A DNA stretch of 64,000 bases from Acidobacteriota bacterium (GCA_003223645.1 QHVT01000003.1:62001-126000), one strand, 5' to 3'. Shown: positions 7,913 to 17,884, counted from the stretch's first letter. Notes: a model not told the origin generated them from the sequence alone. Translations and numbers: made by a program.

Positions 7913-9477
7913 CGGATGTACCCCAGTGATTTCAGATTTTCGTAATAGTCCTGATTCATGGTTTGCGCGGCGTGCGTGGCGCCGCGGTTGCCGTAGGTGG
8001 TGATGCGCGGCTCGCGCGTGGTTCCGCCCGGCATCTCGGCGGCAAGCGGAAAGCCGAGGATCGACAGGATCGCAGGTGCGACGTCCCAGGTACGTTGCGG
8101 AACGGCAACGTTCGAAGCGATCACGGCCTGCCCGAGCTGGTAATCGCCGGGGAGGCCCGCGACGATGACGTCGTAGCCGCGCGCGCGCAGCGTCGCGACG
8201 AGCGACTGCAGGTTGTCGAGCGCGCGGATCGATTGCGCGAGTTTCGTGGTCTGTTCGATGTATGCGCGGTTGAGGATCACGTCGAGCGCGGGGAGATAGA
8301 CCGTCGCGAATCGCGGATGCGTGCGATCGAGCTCGGCGAGAAAGCGCGAGGTCGCGAGCGCATCGACGCGCAGCGCGTCGCCGTGCGCATTTCCGAAGAT
8401 CGACTCCTGTCCGATCGACGTCAACGCGCCTTCCTTTTCATCCGCCGTCGTCCACCAGTTGACCGAAAGGCTCGTGATGCCGCGCTTCGCGACGATCTCC
8501 CAAACATAGTCGCGCTTGCGCACGGTCGGCGGAAGCGGCTCACGGCGGGCGAGAGGCTTCGCGTTCATCAAGACGAAGTCGCTGCGCGAGATCCGTTGGA
8601 GGATGTGGCGACCGCCGCGGATGCGTACGCCTTCGATCGCGCGGACGCCGTGGAGGGCAGTGGGCACGCCGGTGCCCAACGAAGCCCAGCGTTCGGTGGT
8701 CGACGCACCGGGAATCGGAGATGCGGAATGCGAGAGGAGCGTTTGCGGACGCGATTGGTAGATCTCGTTCGTCAGGCCGTCGACCGCGATCAACGCGATC
8801 CGTGCCGTCGTCGGCGTCGTCACGACCATCGGCTCGATCGCGCTTCGCTCGCGCACCGCGTACGCCGGAACGAAGAGCAATGCGATCAGTGTGATTGCGG
8901 CGACCAGCATCGGAATCGTGCGCGGCTTCTGATGAATCGCCGGCACGCGCTGCACTTCGTAAATGGAGAATGAGAGCAACGCCGCGGACACGACGATCGT
9001 CGCGACGAGGAAGAAGATGACGCACAGCGCGACGCCGGCGAGCAGCTCGTTCATCGCCGGCGCTGCGTCGAAGCGATACCACCAGACCGCGACCGGCGCG
9101 ACGAGCAGCGCACTCGCGGCGAACGAGATGCCGAGGAGCGCGCGGGGCGTGTCGATCGGCAGCGCGGGACGGAGTTTCAGCAGTAGTGCGACCAGGACGA
9201 CCACGACAAAGGAGAACAGCAGCCACGCCGCAGCGTAGGTCAGAAAAAGCACGAAGATCTCGAGTGCGGAAAGGGGGAAGTTGCGGAAGAGCATGACCGC
9301 CGTCATCGGCAGCGCGCCGAAGGCGGCGATGAGCGTGGCCGCCTTCAGGGCGACGAGCACGAGCTCCAGCCAGAACGCGCGCGACGACCAGGGATCGAGC
9401 GCGAACCAGCGCTCGATCGAATTCGTCAGGTAGCCGCGCGTGCGCAGTTCATTGCGCAGGGAGTCGACGTCGGACAC
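7909..9477 (-). CDS. Membrane protein with alkaline-phosphatase-superfamily (type I phosphodiesterase-like) domain
   Basis: 522 aa. About six hydrophobic segments fill the first 220 residues, followed by a soluble domain with IALIAVDGLTNEIYQ, then TTERWASLGTGVPTALHGVR, features of the type I phosphodiesterase/phosphatase fold (metal-binding Asp in VDG, Thr-rich nucleophile region). The C-terminus YYENLKSLGYIR resembles tails seen in sulfatase-like proteins. Translationally coupled to the S9 peptidase downstream. Substrate unknown; whether all metal ligands are present is uncertain. Confidence 0.65.
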   Translation of the reverse strand: MSDVDSLRNELRTRGYLTNSIERWFALDPWSSRAFWLELVLVALKAATLIAAFGALPMTAVMLFRNFPLSALEIFVLFLTYAAAWLLFSFVVVVLVALLLKLRPALPIDTPRALLGISFAASALLVAPVAVWWYRFDAAPAMNELLAGVALCVIFFLVATIVVSAALLSFSIYEVQRVPAIHQKPRTIPMLVAAITLIALLFVPAYAVRERSAIEPMVVTTPTTARIALIAVDGLTNEIYQSRPQTLLSHSASPIPGASTTERWASLGTGVPTALHGVRAIEGVRIRGGRHILQRISRSDFVLMNAKPLARREPLPPTVRKRDYVWEIVAKRGITSLSVNWWTTADEKEGALTSIGQESIFGNAHGDALRVDALATSRFLAELDRTHPRFATVYLPALDVILNRAYIEQTTKLAQSIRALDNLQSLVATLRARGYDVIVAGLPGDYQLGQAVIASNVAVPQRTWDVAPAILSILGFPLAAEMPGGTTREPRITTYGNRGATHAAQTMNQDYYENLKSLGYIR

Positions 9478-9481
9478 TGCT

Positions 9482-9627
9482 CTTCAGTTTATCCCGCGCG
9501 AAGACGCGGGATCTCCGGCACCACCGCGTCGAGCAGTTCCCCGAGCGATCGGCAATCATCGCCCTTGTGGCTTGGTTTCTGCCGGTGTAACCAGAGATCC
9601 CGCGTCTTCGCGCGGGATAAACTGAAG
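9482..9627. repeat. Repeat family B (copy 3, best-preserved)
   Basis: Left arm CTTCAGTTTATCCCGCGCGA then AGACGCGGGATCTCCGG; right arm is the inverted copy CCAGAGATCCCGCGTCTTCG then CGCGGGATAAACTGAAG. About 73 bp separates the arms. It sits between the divergent membrane-protein and M50 protease starts, so it must overlap any promoter there. Confidence 0.92.
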
Positions 9628-9635
9628 AAGGTCCA

Positions 9636-10460
9636 ATGGATTCCCCCAAACCTCGCCGCACGTTCACGCAGGTTCTTTCCGGCCTGGTTCTCCTCCTCGG
9701 CGTGTTCGCGCTGAAGGCGAAAGCCGTTCTGATTCTCTTTGTCGAGAAAATCCGGCTGCTCTTCGTCAATCCGTTCGAAGGGTTCGGGGCGATTCAGTAC
9801 GCGCTCGCCGGCGGCTCGTTTATCGTCACGATCGCGGCGTATGCGACGCAGTTTCCGCTCGCGGTCGTCATCGGATTCGTCGTCATCACGCTCATTCACG
9901 AGATCGGACACGCGCTCGTGATTCGCGCGAAAGGGTTGCGCGCGGGATTCATGGTGTTCATCCCGTTCGTCGGCGGTGCGGTCACGTTGAAGGACCAGCC
10001 GCGGACCGTGTACGACGACGCGCTGATCGGACTCGCGGGACCGGTCGCCGGCACGTCGGCAGCGCTGATCTGCCTGCAGTGGTACAAGTGGAACGGCTCG
10101 CCGCGATTTCTGCTGATCGCGTTCCTCGGTTTCGTGCTCAATCTCATCAACCTGCTGCCGATCGGAATGCTCGACGGCGGACGGATCTCCGCCGCGATCT
10201 CGAAGTGGATGTGGCTGATCGGCGGCGCGGCGATCGTCTACAAAGTGCTCGACCAGCCGAACCTGCTGACGATCATCATCGGCCTCCTCGCCGCGTTCCA
10301 GGTTTATGCGTCGATCATTCGCGAGAAGACGGATCCTCGCTTCTACGAGATCACCGGCGGCCAGCGGGCGGGCATTGCCGCGCTCTACTTTGCGTTAGTC
10401 ATCTTCTTAGGGCATCAAACGTGGATGGCGTATGGCCGTCTGAAGTTGCTGCCGCACTAA
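9636..10460 (+). CDS. Site-2-protease-like M50 membrane metallopeptidase
   Basis: 274 aa with about six membrane segments. HEIGHA (His88, Glu89, His92) is the zinc-binding HExxH, and NLLPIGMLDGGR near residues 171-182 supplies the third ligand, the two hallmarks of M50 intramembrane proteases. No PDZ domain is visible, so it is closer to the FtsH-independent SpoIVFB/YwhC-like group than to RseP. Substrate unknown. The start ATG follows repeat B closely. Confidence 0.85.
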   Translation: MDSPKPRRTFTQVLSGLVLLLGVFALKAKAVLILFVEKIRLLFVNPFEGFGAIQYALAGGSFIVTIAAYATQFPLAVVIGFVVITLIHEIGHALVIRAKGLRAGFMVFIPFVGGAVTLKDQPRTVYDDALIGLAGPVAGTSAALICLQWYKWNGSPRFLLIAFLGFVLNLINLLPIGMLDGGRISAAISKWMWLIGGAAIVYKVLDQPNLLTIIIGLLAAFQVYASIIREKTDPRFYEITGGQRAGIAALYFALVIFLGHQTWMAYGRLKLLPH

Positions 10461-10462
10461 TC

Positions 10463-10518
10463 GGTGTAGGGCAGGTTTCCAACCCCCGGGCGGCAGGCTG
10501 GAAAGCCTGCCCTACACC
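10463..10518. repeat. Repeat family D (copy 1)
   Basis: GGTGTAGGGCAGGTTTCCAA ... GGCTGGAAAGCCTGCCCTAC then ACC; an imperfect inverted repeat two nt after the M50 stop. A relative is at 26001-26059. Confidence 0.85.
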
Positions 10519-10689
10519 GTGGGAAGTGATAGGCTGAATTAAACCGAAATGAGTCTTTTCTCACTGTTCGCGCTGACGTTTGGAATCGTGGCTGCCGCCG
10601 CTGAGCGCAGGCCGCGTCCGGCGTTTGCGCTGATCGCAGTCAGCGGCCCGCGCTTCTCCGTGCGACGGATGGAGCGAAGACCTGCTGTA

Positions 10690-10743
10690 GTGGAGGACAG
10701 GCGCTCTCGCCTGTCCCGGACAGGCAGGATTGCCTGTCCTCCA
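10690..10743. repeat. Repeat family C (copy 2) in the M50-secA gap
   Basis: GTGGAGGACAGGCGCTCTCG ... GGACAGGCAGGATTGCCTGT then CCTCCAC. The surrounding gap 10519-10853 holds no gene I can support: short ORFs on both strands run straight through this repeat and look spurious. secA has no obvious long leader ORF. Confidence 0.85.
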
Positions 10744-10853
10744 CTCGTCAGGCTCATTGCGCCCCTTCGCGGCACCGCCGCCGCCCGCGCGCCCGGCCTC
10801 GGCTTCTAAGCCGCTCTCGTCCGCGCACCTTCATTTTCAGAAGAGAGATCCTC

Positions 10854-13589
10854 ATGATCGACAAAGTACTCACCGCCATTTTCGGCTCGAAGCACGAGCG
10901 CGATGTGAAAGCGATGCGGCCGACCGTCGCGCAGATCAACGCGCTCGAGCCCGAGATCAGCGCGCTGTCCGACGATCAGCTGCGCGAGAAAACCAACGAG
11001 TTTCGCGAGCGCCTCAAGCCGGTGGTTCAGGCGCTCGAAGACGTGAAGAAGGAAGTTCCCCTTGACGAGCATGCGGTCAAAGCCGCGAAGGATGACCTGC
11101 AGTACGCGCTAGACGATCTGCTGCCAGAGGCGTTCGCCGTCTGCCGCGAAGCGGGCAAGCGCGTGCTGAACATGCGCCACTTCGACGTCCAGCTGATGGG
11201 CGGCATCGTGCTGCATCGCGGAAAAATCTCCGAGATGAAGACAGGCGAAGGCAAGACGCTCGTCGCGACGCTTCCCGTTTATCTCAACGCGCTCACCGGC
11301 CGCGGCGTGCACGTCGTCACCGTCAACGACTACCTCGCGCGCCGCGACTCCGAATGGATGGGCCGTCTCTACAAGTTTCTCGGCCTCACCGTCGGCGTGA
11401 TCCAGAACTCGCACGGCGATCGCGAGCGGCAGCAGGCCTATCGCTGCGACGTCACGTACGGCACGAACAACGAGTTCGGCTTCGACTATCTCCGCGACAA
11501 CATGAAGTTCGATCTCGAGGCGATGGTGCAGCGCGATCCGGTGTACGCGATCGTCGACGAAGTCGACTCGATCCTCATCGACGAAGCGCGCACGCCGCTC
11601 ATCATCAGCGGACCGTCCGAGGAGAGCGTCGACAAGTACTACCAGGTCGATCGCATCATTCCGAAGCTGATCAAGGACGCCGACTTCCAGGTCGATGAGA
11701 AGCAGCACACTGCCGTGCTCACCGAGGAAGGCGTCGCGCACGCGGAGAAGCTGCTGAAGGTCGACAACCTCTACGACCCCGCGAACATGGACACGCTGCA
11801 CTGCGTGAACCAGGCCGTGCGCGCGCATGCGCTGTATCGCAATGACGTCGAGTACATCGTCACAGACGGCGAAGTCGTCATCGTCGACGAGTTCACCGGA
11901 CGACTGATGCCCGGCCGCCGCTGGTCGGACGGATTGCACCAGGCCGTCGAGGCGAAAGAAGGCGTGCGCATCGAAGCGGAGAACCAGACGCTCGCCACGA
12001 TCACGTTCCAGAACCTCTTCCGGATGTACGAGAAGCTCGCCGGCATGACCGGCACCGCCGATACGGAAGCGGCGGAGTTCGACAAGATCTACAAGCTCGA
12101 AGTCATAGTCATCCCGCCGAACCGGGCGATGGTCCGCCGCGATCAGCCCGATCTCGTCTATCGCACCGAGCGCGAGAAGTTCGACGCGATCGTGCAGGAG
12201 ATCAAGGAGAAGCAGGAGACCGGTCAGCCGTCGCTCGTCGGCACGATCTCGGTCGAAAAATCGGAGCACCTCGCGTCGCTCCTGAAGCGCCAGGGCGTGC
12301 CGCACGTCGTGCTCAACGCGAAGTATCACGAGCGCGAAGCGGAGATCGTCGCGCAGGCGGGACGCAAAGGCGCGGTCACGATCGCCACGAACATGGCCGG
12401 CCGCGGCACCGACATCCTGCTGGGCGGCAATCCCGAGTTCCTGGCCGCGCAGAAAACGAAAGAGGTCACCGAGCCGCGCGAGCGGCAGAAGATCGAAGAA
12501 GAGATTCGGGAGCAGTGGAATCGCGATCACGAAGAGGTCGTGAGTCTCGGCGGCCTGCACATCCTCGGCACCGAGCGGCACGAGTCGCGCCGCATCGACA
12601 ATCAGCTGCGCGGACGTTCGGGACGCCAGGGCGATCCCGGCTCGTCGCGCTTCTATCTCTCGCTCGAAGACGACCTGATGCGCATCTTCGGCGGCGATCG
12701 CATCATGGGAATCATGGAGCGCCTCGGCATGGAAGAAGGCGTTCCCATCGAGCACGGCATGGTCACGCGGGCGATCGAGCGCGCGCAGAAGCAGGTCGAG
12801 GGCCGCAACTTCGAGGCGCGCAAACACCTCCTCGAATACGACGACGTGATGAACAAGCAGCGTGAGTCGATCTACACGCTGCGCCGCTCGATCCTCGAAG
12901 GACGCGAAGGGAAGGAGTACATCCTCAACGCCGCCGACGAAATCGTCGCGTTCCTCATCGACACGCACGTCCCCGAGGGCGATCGCGAACATCCGAACGA
13001 ACCGGAGTTGAACGCGGAGCTGTACGACTACTTCGGACTCGATCTCGAAGACGCGGGCGTCGATCTCGACTCGATGCCGCGCGACACGGTCAAAGAAAAA
13101 ATCGTCGAATCGGTCAACGCGCGCTACGAAGAAAAAGAGCGCGCGGTCGGTCCCGACAACATGCGCCTCAACGAGAAGTACCTCCTGCTGCAGGTCATCG
13201 ACCAGCAATGGAAGGATCACCTTCTCAACATCGATCACTTGAAAGAAGGCATCGGTCTGCGCGGCTACGGCCAACGCGATCCGCTCATCGAGTACAAGAA
13301 GGAATCGTTCGAGCTCTTCCAGGAAATGATGGAACGCATCCAGGACCACGTCGTCAAGATTCTCTGGAAGATGGCGATCGGAGGGTCTGCCGAAGGCTCG
13401 GCGGAGGAGGTCCAGCGCGTCCAGCGCGCCCTCCCGCCCCAGCCGCCCAAACAGCAGCTCACGTTCAGCGGCGCGCCGAAAGAAGCAGCCGCGCCGGTCA
13501 AACGCACGCAGGCGAAGGTGGGACGCAATGATCCCTGCCCGTGCGGATCGGGGAAGAAGTACAAGAAGTGCCACGGCACGGCGGCGTGA
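10854..13589 (+). CDS. secA: Preprotein translocase ATPase SecA
   Basis: 911 aa, full length. Drives Sec-dependent export through SecYEG. Walker [10 protein letters not shown] lies near residues 126-134, [15 protein letters not shown] gives Walker B, and [13 protein letters not shown] and [12 protein letters not shown] belong to the second motor domain. The C-terminus has the SEC-C zinc motif [17 protein letters not shown]. Start chosen at the ATG after GAGAGATCCTC. The stop overlaps the ATG of the next small gene (TGATG). Confidence 0.97.
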   Translation: MIDKVLTAIFGSKHERDVKAMRPTVAQINALEPEISALSDDQLREKTNEFRERLKPVVQALEDVKKEVPLDEHAVKAAKDDLQYALDDLLPEAFAVCREAGKRVLNMRHFDVQLMGGIVLHRGKISEMKTGEGKTLVATLPVYLNALTGRGVHVVTVNDYLARRDSEWMGRLYKFLGLTVGVIQNSHGDRERQQAYRCDVTYGTNNEFGFDYLRDNMKFDLEAMVQRDPVYAIVDEVDSILIDEARTPLIISGPSEESVDKYYQVDRIIPKLIKDADFQVDEKQHTAVLTEEGVAHAEKLLKVDNLYDPANMDTLHCVNQAVRAHALYRNDVEYIVTDGEVVIVDEFTGRLMPGRRWSDGLHQAVEAKEGVRIEAENQTLATITFQNLFRMYEKLAGMTGTADTEAAEFDKIYKLEVIVIPPNRAMVRRDQPDLVYRTEREKFDAIVQEIKEKQETGQPSLVGTISVEKSEHLASLLKRQGVPHVVLNAKYHEREAEIVAQAGRKGAVTIATNMAGRGTDILLGGNPEFLAAQKTKEVTEPRERQKIEEEIREQWNRDHEEVVSLGGLHILGTERHESRRIDNQLRGRSGRQGDPGSSRFYLSLEDDLMRIFGGDRIMGIMERLGMEEGVPIEHGMVTRAIERAQKQVEGRNFEARKHLLEYDDVMNKQRESIYTLRRSILEGREGKEYILNAADEIVAFLIDTHVPEGDREHPNEPELNAELYDYFGLDLEDAGVDLDSMPRDTVKEKIVESVNARYEEKERAVGPDNMRLNEKYLLLQVIDQQWKDHLLNIDHLKEGIGLRGYGQRDPLIEYKKESFELFQEMMERIQDHVVKILWKMAIGGSAEGSAEEVQRVQRALPPQPPKQQLTFSGAPKEAAAPVKRTQAKVGRNDPCPCGSGKKYKKCHGTAA

Positions 13590-13909
13590 TGACGATGTCT
13601 TTCGCGATCGACATTCCGAAAGAAGAACTACGCGATTTCTGCCGCAAGTGGAAAGTGACGGAGTTCGCGTTGTTCGGGAGCGCGGTCAAGCCCGACGACT
13701 TTCGTCCCGATAGTGACGTGGATGTGTTGGTTCAATTAGCGCCGGACGCTCCCTGGAGTTTTTCGTTGTGGCTCGATATGAAGGATGAGCTGACAGCGAT
13801 CTTTGGCCGGGAGGTCGACCTCGTCGAACGCGCAGCCATCGAACATATGCGCAATTACCTTCGAAGAGCAGCGATTCTCGATTCGGTGGTGCAACTTGAC
13901 GTCGCATGA
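13589..13909 (+). CDS. MNT-domain nucleotidyltransferase (MntA-type antitoxin)
   Basis: 106 aa. LFGSAVKPDDFRPDSDVDVL contains the minimal nucleotidyltransferase signature GSx(9-11)DxD, and the C-terminal RNYLRRAAILDS resembles MNT proteins of HEPN-MNT toxin-antitoxin pairs, where MNT AMPylates the HEPN ribonuclease. ATG overlaps the secA stop. The expected HEPN partner immediately downstream is only a remnant (13908-14012), so this antitoxin appears orphaned. Confidence 0.85.
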   Translation: MTMSFAIDIPKEELRDFCRKWKVTEFALFGSAVKPDDFRPDSDVDVLVQLAPDAPWSFSLWLDMKDELTAIFGREVDLVERAAIEHMRNYLRRAAILDSVVQLDVA

Positions 13910-14012
13910 GCAGCAATGGCTGCTCGATATCTGGAAGATTGTGAACGACGAGTTGCCGCCGGTCGTCAACGCGCTCGACCCCCTCTTTCCGGAGCGGAAA
14001 TCCCAGCTCTGA
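13908..14012 (+). pseudogene. Remnant of HEPN-domain toxin (C-terminal end)
   Basis: About 34 codons reading WLLDIWKIVNDELPPVVNAL then DPLFPE, resembling the C-terminus of DUF86/HEPN toxins, directly after the MNT gene where a HEPN gene is normally encoded. No start codon or N-terminal RxxxxH catalytic region is present, so I read it as an internally deleted toxin gene. Short length keeps confidence moderate. Confidence 0.5.
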
Positions 14013-14033
14013 CGCAGTTAAGATGCGTTTCTC

Positions 14034-15476
14034 ATGAAACGAATCTTTCTGTTCGTGCTCTGTCTCTTCGCCGCTGCGGCCGCGTTCGCCGCGCCGCCGC
14101 AGCTTCCATTCCTCGCCGAGAAACAAGCCGCGGCTGCGAACATCGACGCGGATCGCGATCGGATGATCGCGCTGAGCGATGAAGTGTGGCGGTACGCGGA
14201 GACGGCGCTCAAGGAAGTGAAGTCGTCGAAGGCGCTCGCCGATTACGCGGAGTCGAAAGGGTTTCGCGTGACGCGCGGTGTGGCCGGAATGCCGACCGCG
14301 TTCGTCGCGGAGTACGGCAGCGGCTCGCCGGTCATCGGCATCATGGGCGAGTACGATGCGTTGCCCGGCCTTTCGCAGAAAGCCGAGCCGGCGCGCGCGG
14401 TGATCGAGAATGGCGCGCCGGGTCACGGCTGCGGGCACAATCTCTTCGGCGTCGCCTCCCTCGGCGCCGCGACCGCGATCAAAGAGTTGATCGAAGCCGG
14501 CAAATTGCGCGGCACCGTGAAGTTCTTCGGCACTCCCGCGGAAGAATCGGTCGGCGGAAAGCTCTACATGCTGCGCGAAGGCGTGATGAACGGCGTCGAC
14601 GTCATGCTCGCGTGGCATCCGGGCGATGAAACGCAGGCGGACACGAAGAGCACGCAGGCGATCGTCGACGTGACGGTCGAATTCTTCGGCAAGGCCGCGC
14701 ACGCCGCGTACGATCCGTGGAACGGCCGCAGCGCCGTCGACGGACTCGAGCTCTTCACGCACGCCGTGAACATGATGCGCGAGCACGTTCACCCGACGTC
14801 ACGCATGCATTACGCGATCATCAAAGGCGGCGACGTGCCGAACGTCGTTCCCGAATACGGAAAAGTGTGGATCTGGCTGCGCGACGAGAAACGCGCGCTC
14901 GTCGACGAGATGCTGCAGCGCCTGCGCAAGATGGCCGAGGGCTCGGCGATGGCGGCGGGCGTCGAGTCGAAAGTGACGATCAACGGCGGCGACTGGAACA
15001 TGCTCGTGAACATGCCGGGCGAGCGCCTCGCGCAGCGAAATCTCGAGTGGTTAGGCGCGCTGCAGTTCACGCCGGAAGAGCAGGAGTTCGGGAAAGCGAT
15101 TCAGCGCGTGAACAGCATTCCGGAAAAAGGCGTGAAGGGTGCGGTGAAGGCATTCGAAGAAAATCCCGGACCGGCCGAGGGCGGCTCGACGGACGTCGCG
15201 GACGTCAGCTGGAACATTCCGACGATTCATCTCTCGATCGTCACTGCGGCGGAAGGAGTGCCGTGGCACGGCTGGTCCGTCGTCGCGTGCGGCGGAATGT
15301 CGATCGGACACAAGGGGATGATCTACGCGTCGAAAGCGCTCGCCGCGACGATGGTCGATCTCTTCAAAGATCCGAAGAACGTGAGCGCGATCCGCAGCGA
15401 CTTCGCGGCGAAGACTGAAGGCGTGAAGTACGTGCCGTACATTCCGCCGGGACCGCCGCGGGTGCCAAGCGATTGA
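14034..15476 (+). CDS. Secreted M20-family amidohydrolase (AbgB-like)
   Basis: 480 aa with a clear signal peptide (MKRIFLFVLCLFAAAAAFA). M20 features: GIMGEYDALPG, GHGCGHNLFGV (metal-binding His/Cys region), TPAEESVGGK (catalytic Glu), WHPGDET and a late SIGHKGM. The overall pattern is that of p-aminobenzoyl-glutamate hydrolase subunit B and related aminoacylases/amidohydrolases. Export suggests peptide or amide scavenging rather than folate recycling. Substrate is not determinable from sequence. Confidence 0.88.
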   Translation: MKRIFLFVLCLFAAAAAFAAPPQLPFLAEKQAAAANIDADRDRMIALSDEVWRYAETALKEVKSSKALADYAESKGFRVTRGVAGMPTAFVAEYGSGSPVIGIMGEYDALPGLSQKAEPARAVIENGAPGHGCGHNLFGVASLGAATAIKELIEAGKLRGTVKFFGTPAEESVGGKLYMLREGVMNGVDVMLAWHPGDETQADTKSTQAIVDVTVEFFGKAAHAAYDPWNGRSAVDGLELFTHAVNMMREHVHPTSRMHYAIIKGGDVPNVVPEYGKVWIWLRDEKRALVDEMLQRLRKMAEGSAMAAGVESKVTINGGDWNMLVNMPGERLAQRNLEWLGALQFTPEEQEFGKAIQRVNSIPEKGVKGAVKAFEENPGPAEGGSTDVADVSWNIPTIHLSIVTAAEGVPWHGWSVVACGGMSIGHKGMIYASKALAATMVDLFKDPKNVSAIRSDFAAKTEGVKYVPYIPPGPPRVPSD

Positions 15477-15479
15477 CCG

Positions 15480-16448
15480 CTACTTCCGGAACCGCATGAT
15501 CAGCTGTCCCTTCACCGGCTCGCCGCGCTCTACGCGCTTTCCGTCGGCGACGTAGTTCACGAACGGCGCGGGGAGTCCTTCGCTGTTGCCGAACGTGCCG
15601 GTGTTCTGCAGGTGATAGTGCAGGTGCGGCTCGCTCGTGTTGCCGCTGTTTCCGCAGTGGCCGACGAGTTGTCCCTGCTTCACTTTGTCGCCGACTCTCA
15701 CCGCTACGCTTCCTTTTCGGAAGTGCGCCATCACGGAGAACTCGTTGTTGCCGTGATCGATGACGATGTGATTTCCCGCCGGTGCGAATCGATTCATGAC
15801 GCCCGGCACGTTGTCGTCGATCCCATCGGCCACTTCGGTGATCGTGCCCGCGGCGGGCGCGTAGATCGGCTTGTCGAAGCAGTAGTAGTTCGCGAGGACT
15901 TTGTCGTCGCCTTCGTGCGATTTTCCGTCGCGCATGATCAGGATGTCGTACGCGAAGCGCTGATCCTTCGCGATCACGTGATAGTTCTGCTGCACCGTGC
16001 GTCCGCCCCAGAACACGAACCATTGATCGTCGAACGGCAATTGCAAACGTGTCTTCGTCTGGTAATCGGCGAAGCGCGTCGGCGCGGGTTCGGGTGCCCG
16101 ACCGGGACGGAAAAAGAGTCCGCCCACTTTCCCCTCGGCATCGAACGCGACCACGATGCTGACCGGCCCTTTCTCGAACTTCGCCGGGATCGTCACGACG
16201 GTGACGCTGCCCAGCTTTTCCGACGTCGCGTCGCCTGCGGATTCGAACGCACCGACATTCGGGGCAATCTGCTGCTCGTAGACCTGCTTCAGGATTTCCG
16301 GTGGGAGCCCCTTCATCATCTCAGCGTTGAAATTCCTGGTTGCCCCGGCGTAATCGCCGGCGATGACCGCCTTCGCGACGTCGCGCGCCTCGGTCTCGAA
16401 ATCGTGCGGCTGGCCTAACAGCAGAAGAAATGCGGCGAGGGTGAGCAT
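15480..16448 (-). CDS. Secreted M23-family metallopeptidase with DUF3887-like N-terminus
   Basis: 322 aa from the ATG at 16448 (a TTG start five codons upstream is possible). The hydrophobic leader LTLAAFLLLLG is followed by a DUF3887-like domain, then a LysM-free M23 domain: HGNNEFSVMAHF, GHCGNSGNTSEPHLHYHLQN gives the HxH zinc ligand, with an upstream His in NHIVIDHG. M23 enzymes cut peptidoglycan cross-links or act as scaffolds; the metal ligands look intact. Convergent with the M20 gene, with 3 nt between stops. Confidence 0.85.
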   Translation of the reverse strand: MLTLAAFLLLLGQPHDFETEARDVAKAVIAGDYAGATRNFNAEMMKGLPPEILKQVYEQQIAPNVGAFESAGDATSEKLGSVTVVTIPAKFEKGPVSIVVAFDAEGKVGGLFFRPGRAPEPAPTRFADYQTKTRLQLPFDDQWFVFWGGRTVQQNYHVIAKDQRFAYDILIMRDGKSHEGDDKVLANYYCFDKPIYAPAAGTITEVADGIDDNVPGVMNRFAPAGNHIVIDHGNNEFSVMAHFRKGSVAVRVGDKVKQGQLVGHCGNSGNTSEPHLHYHLQNTGTFGNSEGLPAPFVNYVADGKRVERGEPVKGQLIMRFRK

Positions 16449-16475
16449 CGCGAGATCGTACAATGCGCGAGCCGG

Positions 16476-17303
16476 ATGTCCATCTCGAAAACGATCGGTT
16501 TCGTCGGCGCGGGAAACATGGCCGAGGCCATGATTCGCGGGTTGCTGCGCGGAGGGGACTTCGCGGCGGAGGGTGTGTCGGCGTCGGGTCCGCGTGAAGA
16601 GCGGATGCGCGAGTTGCGCGAGAAGTACTCGATCAACGCGACGACCGACAACAAAGTGCCGGCCGCGTCGCAGATCGTCGTGCTCTCGGTCAAGCCGCAG
16701 ATTCTCAGTCGCGTGCTCGACGAAGTCGCCGGCGTGATCTCATCCGACGCGCTCGTGATCTCGATCGCCGCGGGAGTTCCGGTGGCCGCGATTCAGGCGC
16801 GGCTCGCGAGCGGCACGCGTGTCGTGCGCGCGATGCCGAACACGCCCGCGCTCGTCGAGGCCGGCGCGACTGCGATCGCCGGAGGCGAGCACGCGCGCGA
16901 GTCCGATCTCGAAGACGCGAAGAAAATCTTCGACGCGGTCGGACTCACCGTCATCCTCGAAGAGTCGCAGCTCGACGCGGTCACCGGCTTGTCGGGATCG
17001 GGACCGGCGTACGTGTTCCTCATCCTCGAGGGATTGAGCGACGCCGGCGTGAAGGTCGGGCTCTCGCGCCGCACCTCGCAGTTGCTCGCGGCGCAGACGT
17101 TACTTGGCTCGGCAAAGCTCTTGCTCGAAACTAATGAGCACCCGGGCCGTTTGAAAGACATGGTGACGTCGCCCGGCGGGACCGCGATCACGGGATTGCA
17201 CACGCTGGAAAACGGCGGCGTGCGGACGACGCTGATGAATGCGGTGGAAGCAGCGACGCGCCGTTCCCGTGAGCTCGGCGAAGCGCTGATGAAGAAGGAG
17301 TAG
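16476..17303 (+). CDS. proC: Pyrroline-5-carboxylate reductase
   Basis: 275 aa. N-terminal Rossmann GFVGAGNMAEAMIRG; C-terminal signature region LSGSGPAYVFLILEGLSDAG and TSPGGTAITGLHTLE. Catalyses the last step of proline synthesis, NAD(P)H reduction of 1-pyrroline-5-carboxylate. Divergent from the M23 gene with only about 27 bp between starts; followed after 2 nt by a DinB-like gene. Confidence 0.95.
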   Translation: MSISKTIGFVGAGNMAEAMIRGLLRGGDFAAEGVSASGPREERMRELREKYSINATTDNKVPAASQIVVLSVKPQILSRVLDEVAGVISSDALVISIAAGVPVAAIQARLASGTRVVRAMPNTPALVEAGATAIAGGEHARESDLEDAKKIFDAVGLTVILEESQLDAVTGLSGSGPAYVFLILEGLSDAGVKVGLSRRTSQLLAAQTLLGSAKLLLETNEHPGRLKDMVTSPGGTAITGLHTLENGGVRTTLMNAVEAATRRSRELGEALMKKE

Positions 17304-17305
17304 GC

Positions 17306-17884
17306 GTGCTGGAGGAAGTCGAAACAGAGCTGAGCGAGACGACGTCGCGCGCATGGCAGCTCGTGCGCTCTACCGACGGCCGCCTCTTCACTGTCCGCCC
17401 GACGCCGCGCGACTGGTCGGCCGCGGAGTGCATCGCGCATCTCAGTCTGTCGACCGAAGAGTTTCTGCCGGTGCTGCAGAAGGCGATCGAAGCCGCCAGG
17501 CAGAAAGGGTGGATGTCGAAGAAGAGGCCCGCGATGGACGTCATCGGCCGCACGCTGCGTTGGTTCCTCGAGCCGCCGATCCGCAAGCGCGTGAAAGCGG
17601 CGGGCCGTTTCGTGCCGCGCTCCGCGCGCGCGAAGTCGGAAGCATTCGGCGAGTTCGCCGCGCTGCAGTCGCAGCTCGTCGACGTCGTGCATAACGCCGA
17701 GGGACTCGACGTCCGCAAGATCAAAGTCTCGTCACCGTTCGACAAGCGCGTGAAGTACAACCTCTACTCCGCCTTCAAGATCATCGCCGCGCATCAGCGG
17801 CGGCATCTGTGGCAGGCGGAGCAGGCGGTGTCGACGGTGAAGGCGAATGTGGCCGCGCGCGCGTCGCAGCCGGCGTCAGTTTGA
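17306..17884 (+). CDS. DinB-superfamily protein
   Basis: 192 aa, GTG start. The four-helix DinB/YfiT layout is suggested by the helix WSAAECIAHLSLS (His as first metal ligand) and the late IIAAHQRRHLWQAE (two His), the three-His metal site of this family, which includes thiol-dependent S-transferases. Follows proC closely, so probably co-transcribed. Its last 9 nt overlap the convergent DedA gene. Function unknown. Confidence 0.75.
   Translation: MLEEVETELSETTSRAWQLVRSTDGRLFTVRPTPRDWSAAECIAHLSLSTEEFLPVLQKAIEAARQKGWMSKKRPAMDVIGRTLRWFLEPPIRKRVKAAGRFVPRSARAKSEAFGEFAALQSQLVDVVHNAEGLDVRKIKVSSPFDKRVKYNLYSAFKIIAAHQRRHLWQAEQAVSTVKANVAARASQPASV

Noticed and set aside
10549-10809. Plus-strand ORF of 86 codons before secA, and an opposite-strand ORF at 10539-10775
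   Set aside because: Both read through repeat C, have no family-like motif, and repeats explain their open frames.
10878-13574. Very long open frames on the strand opposite secA, rho, lon, PBP and other genes
   Set aside because: High-GC shadow frames with Arg/Ala/Asp-rich composition; the plus-strand genes have clear motifs.
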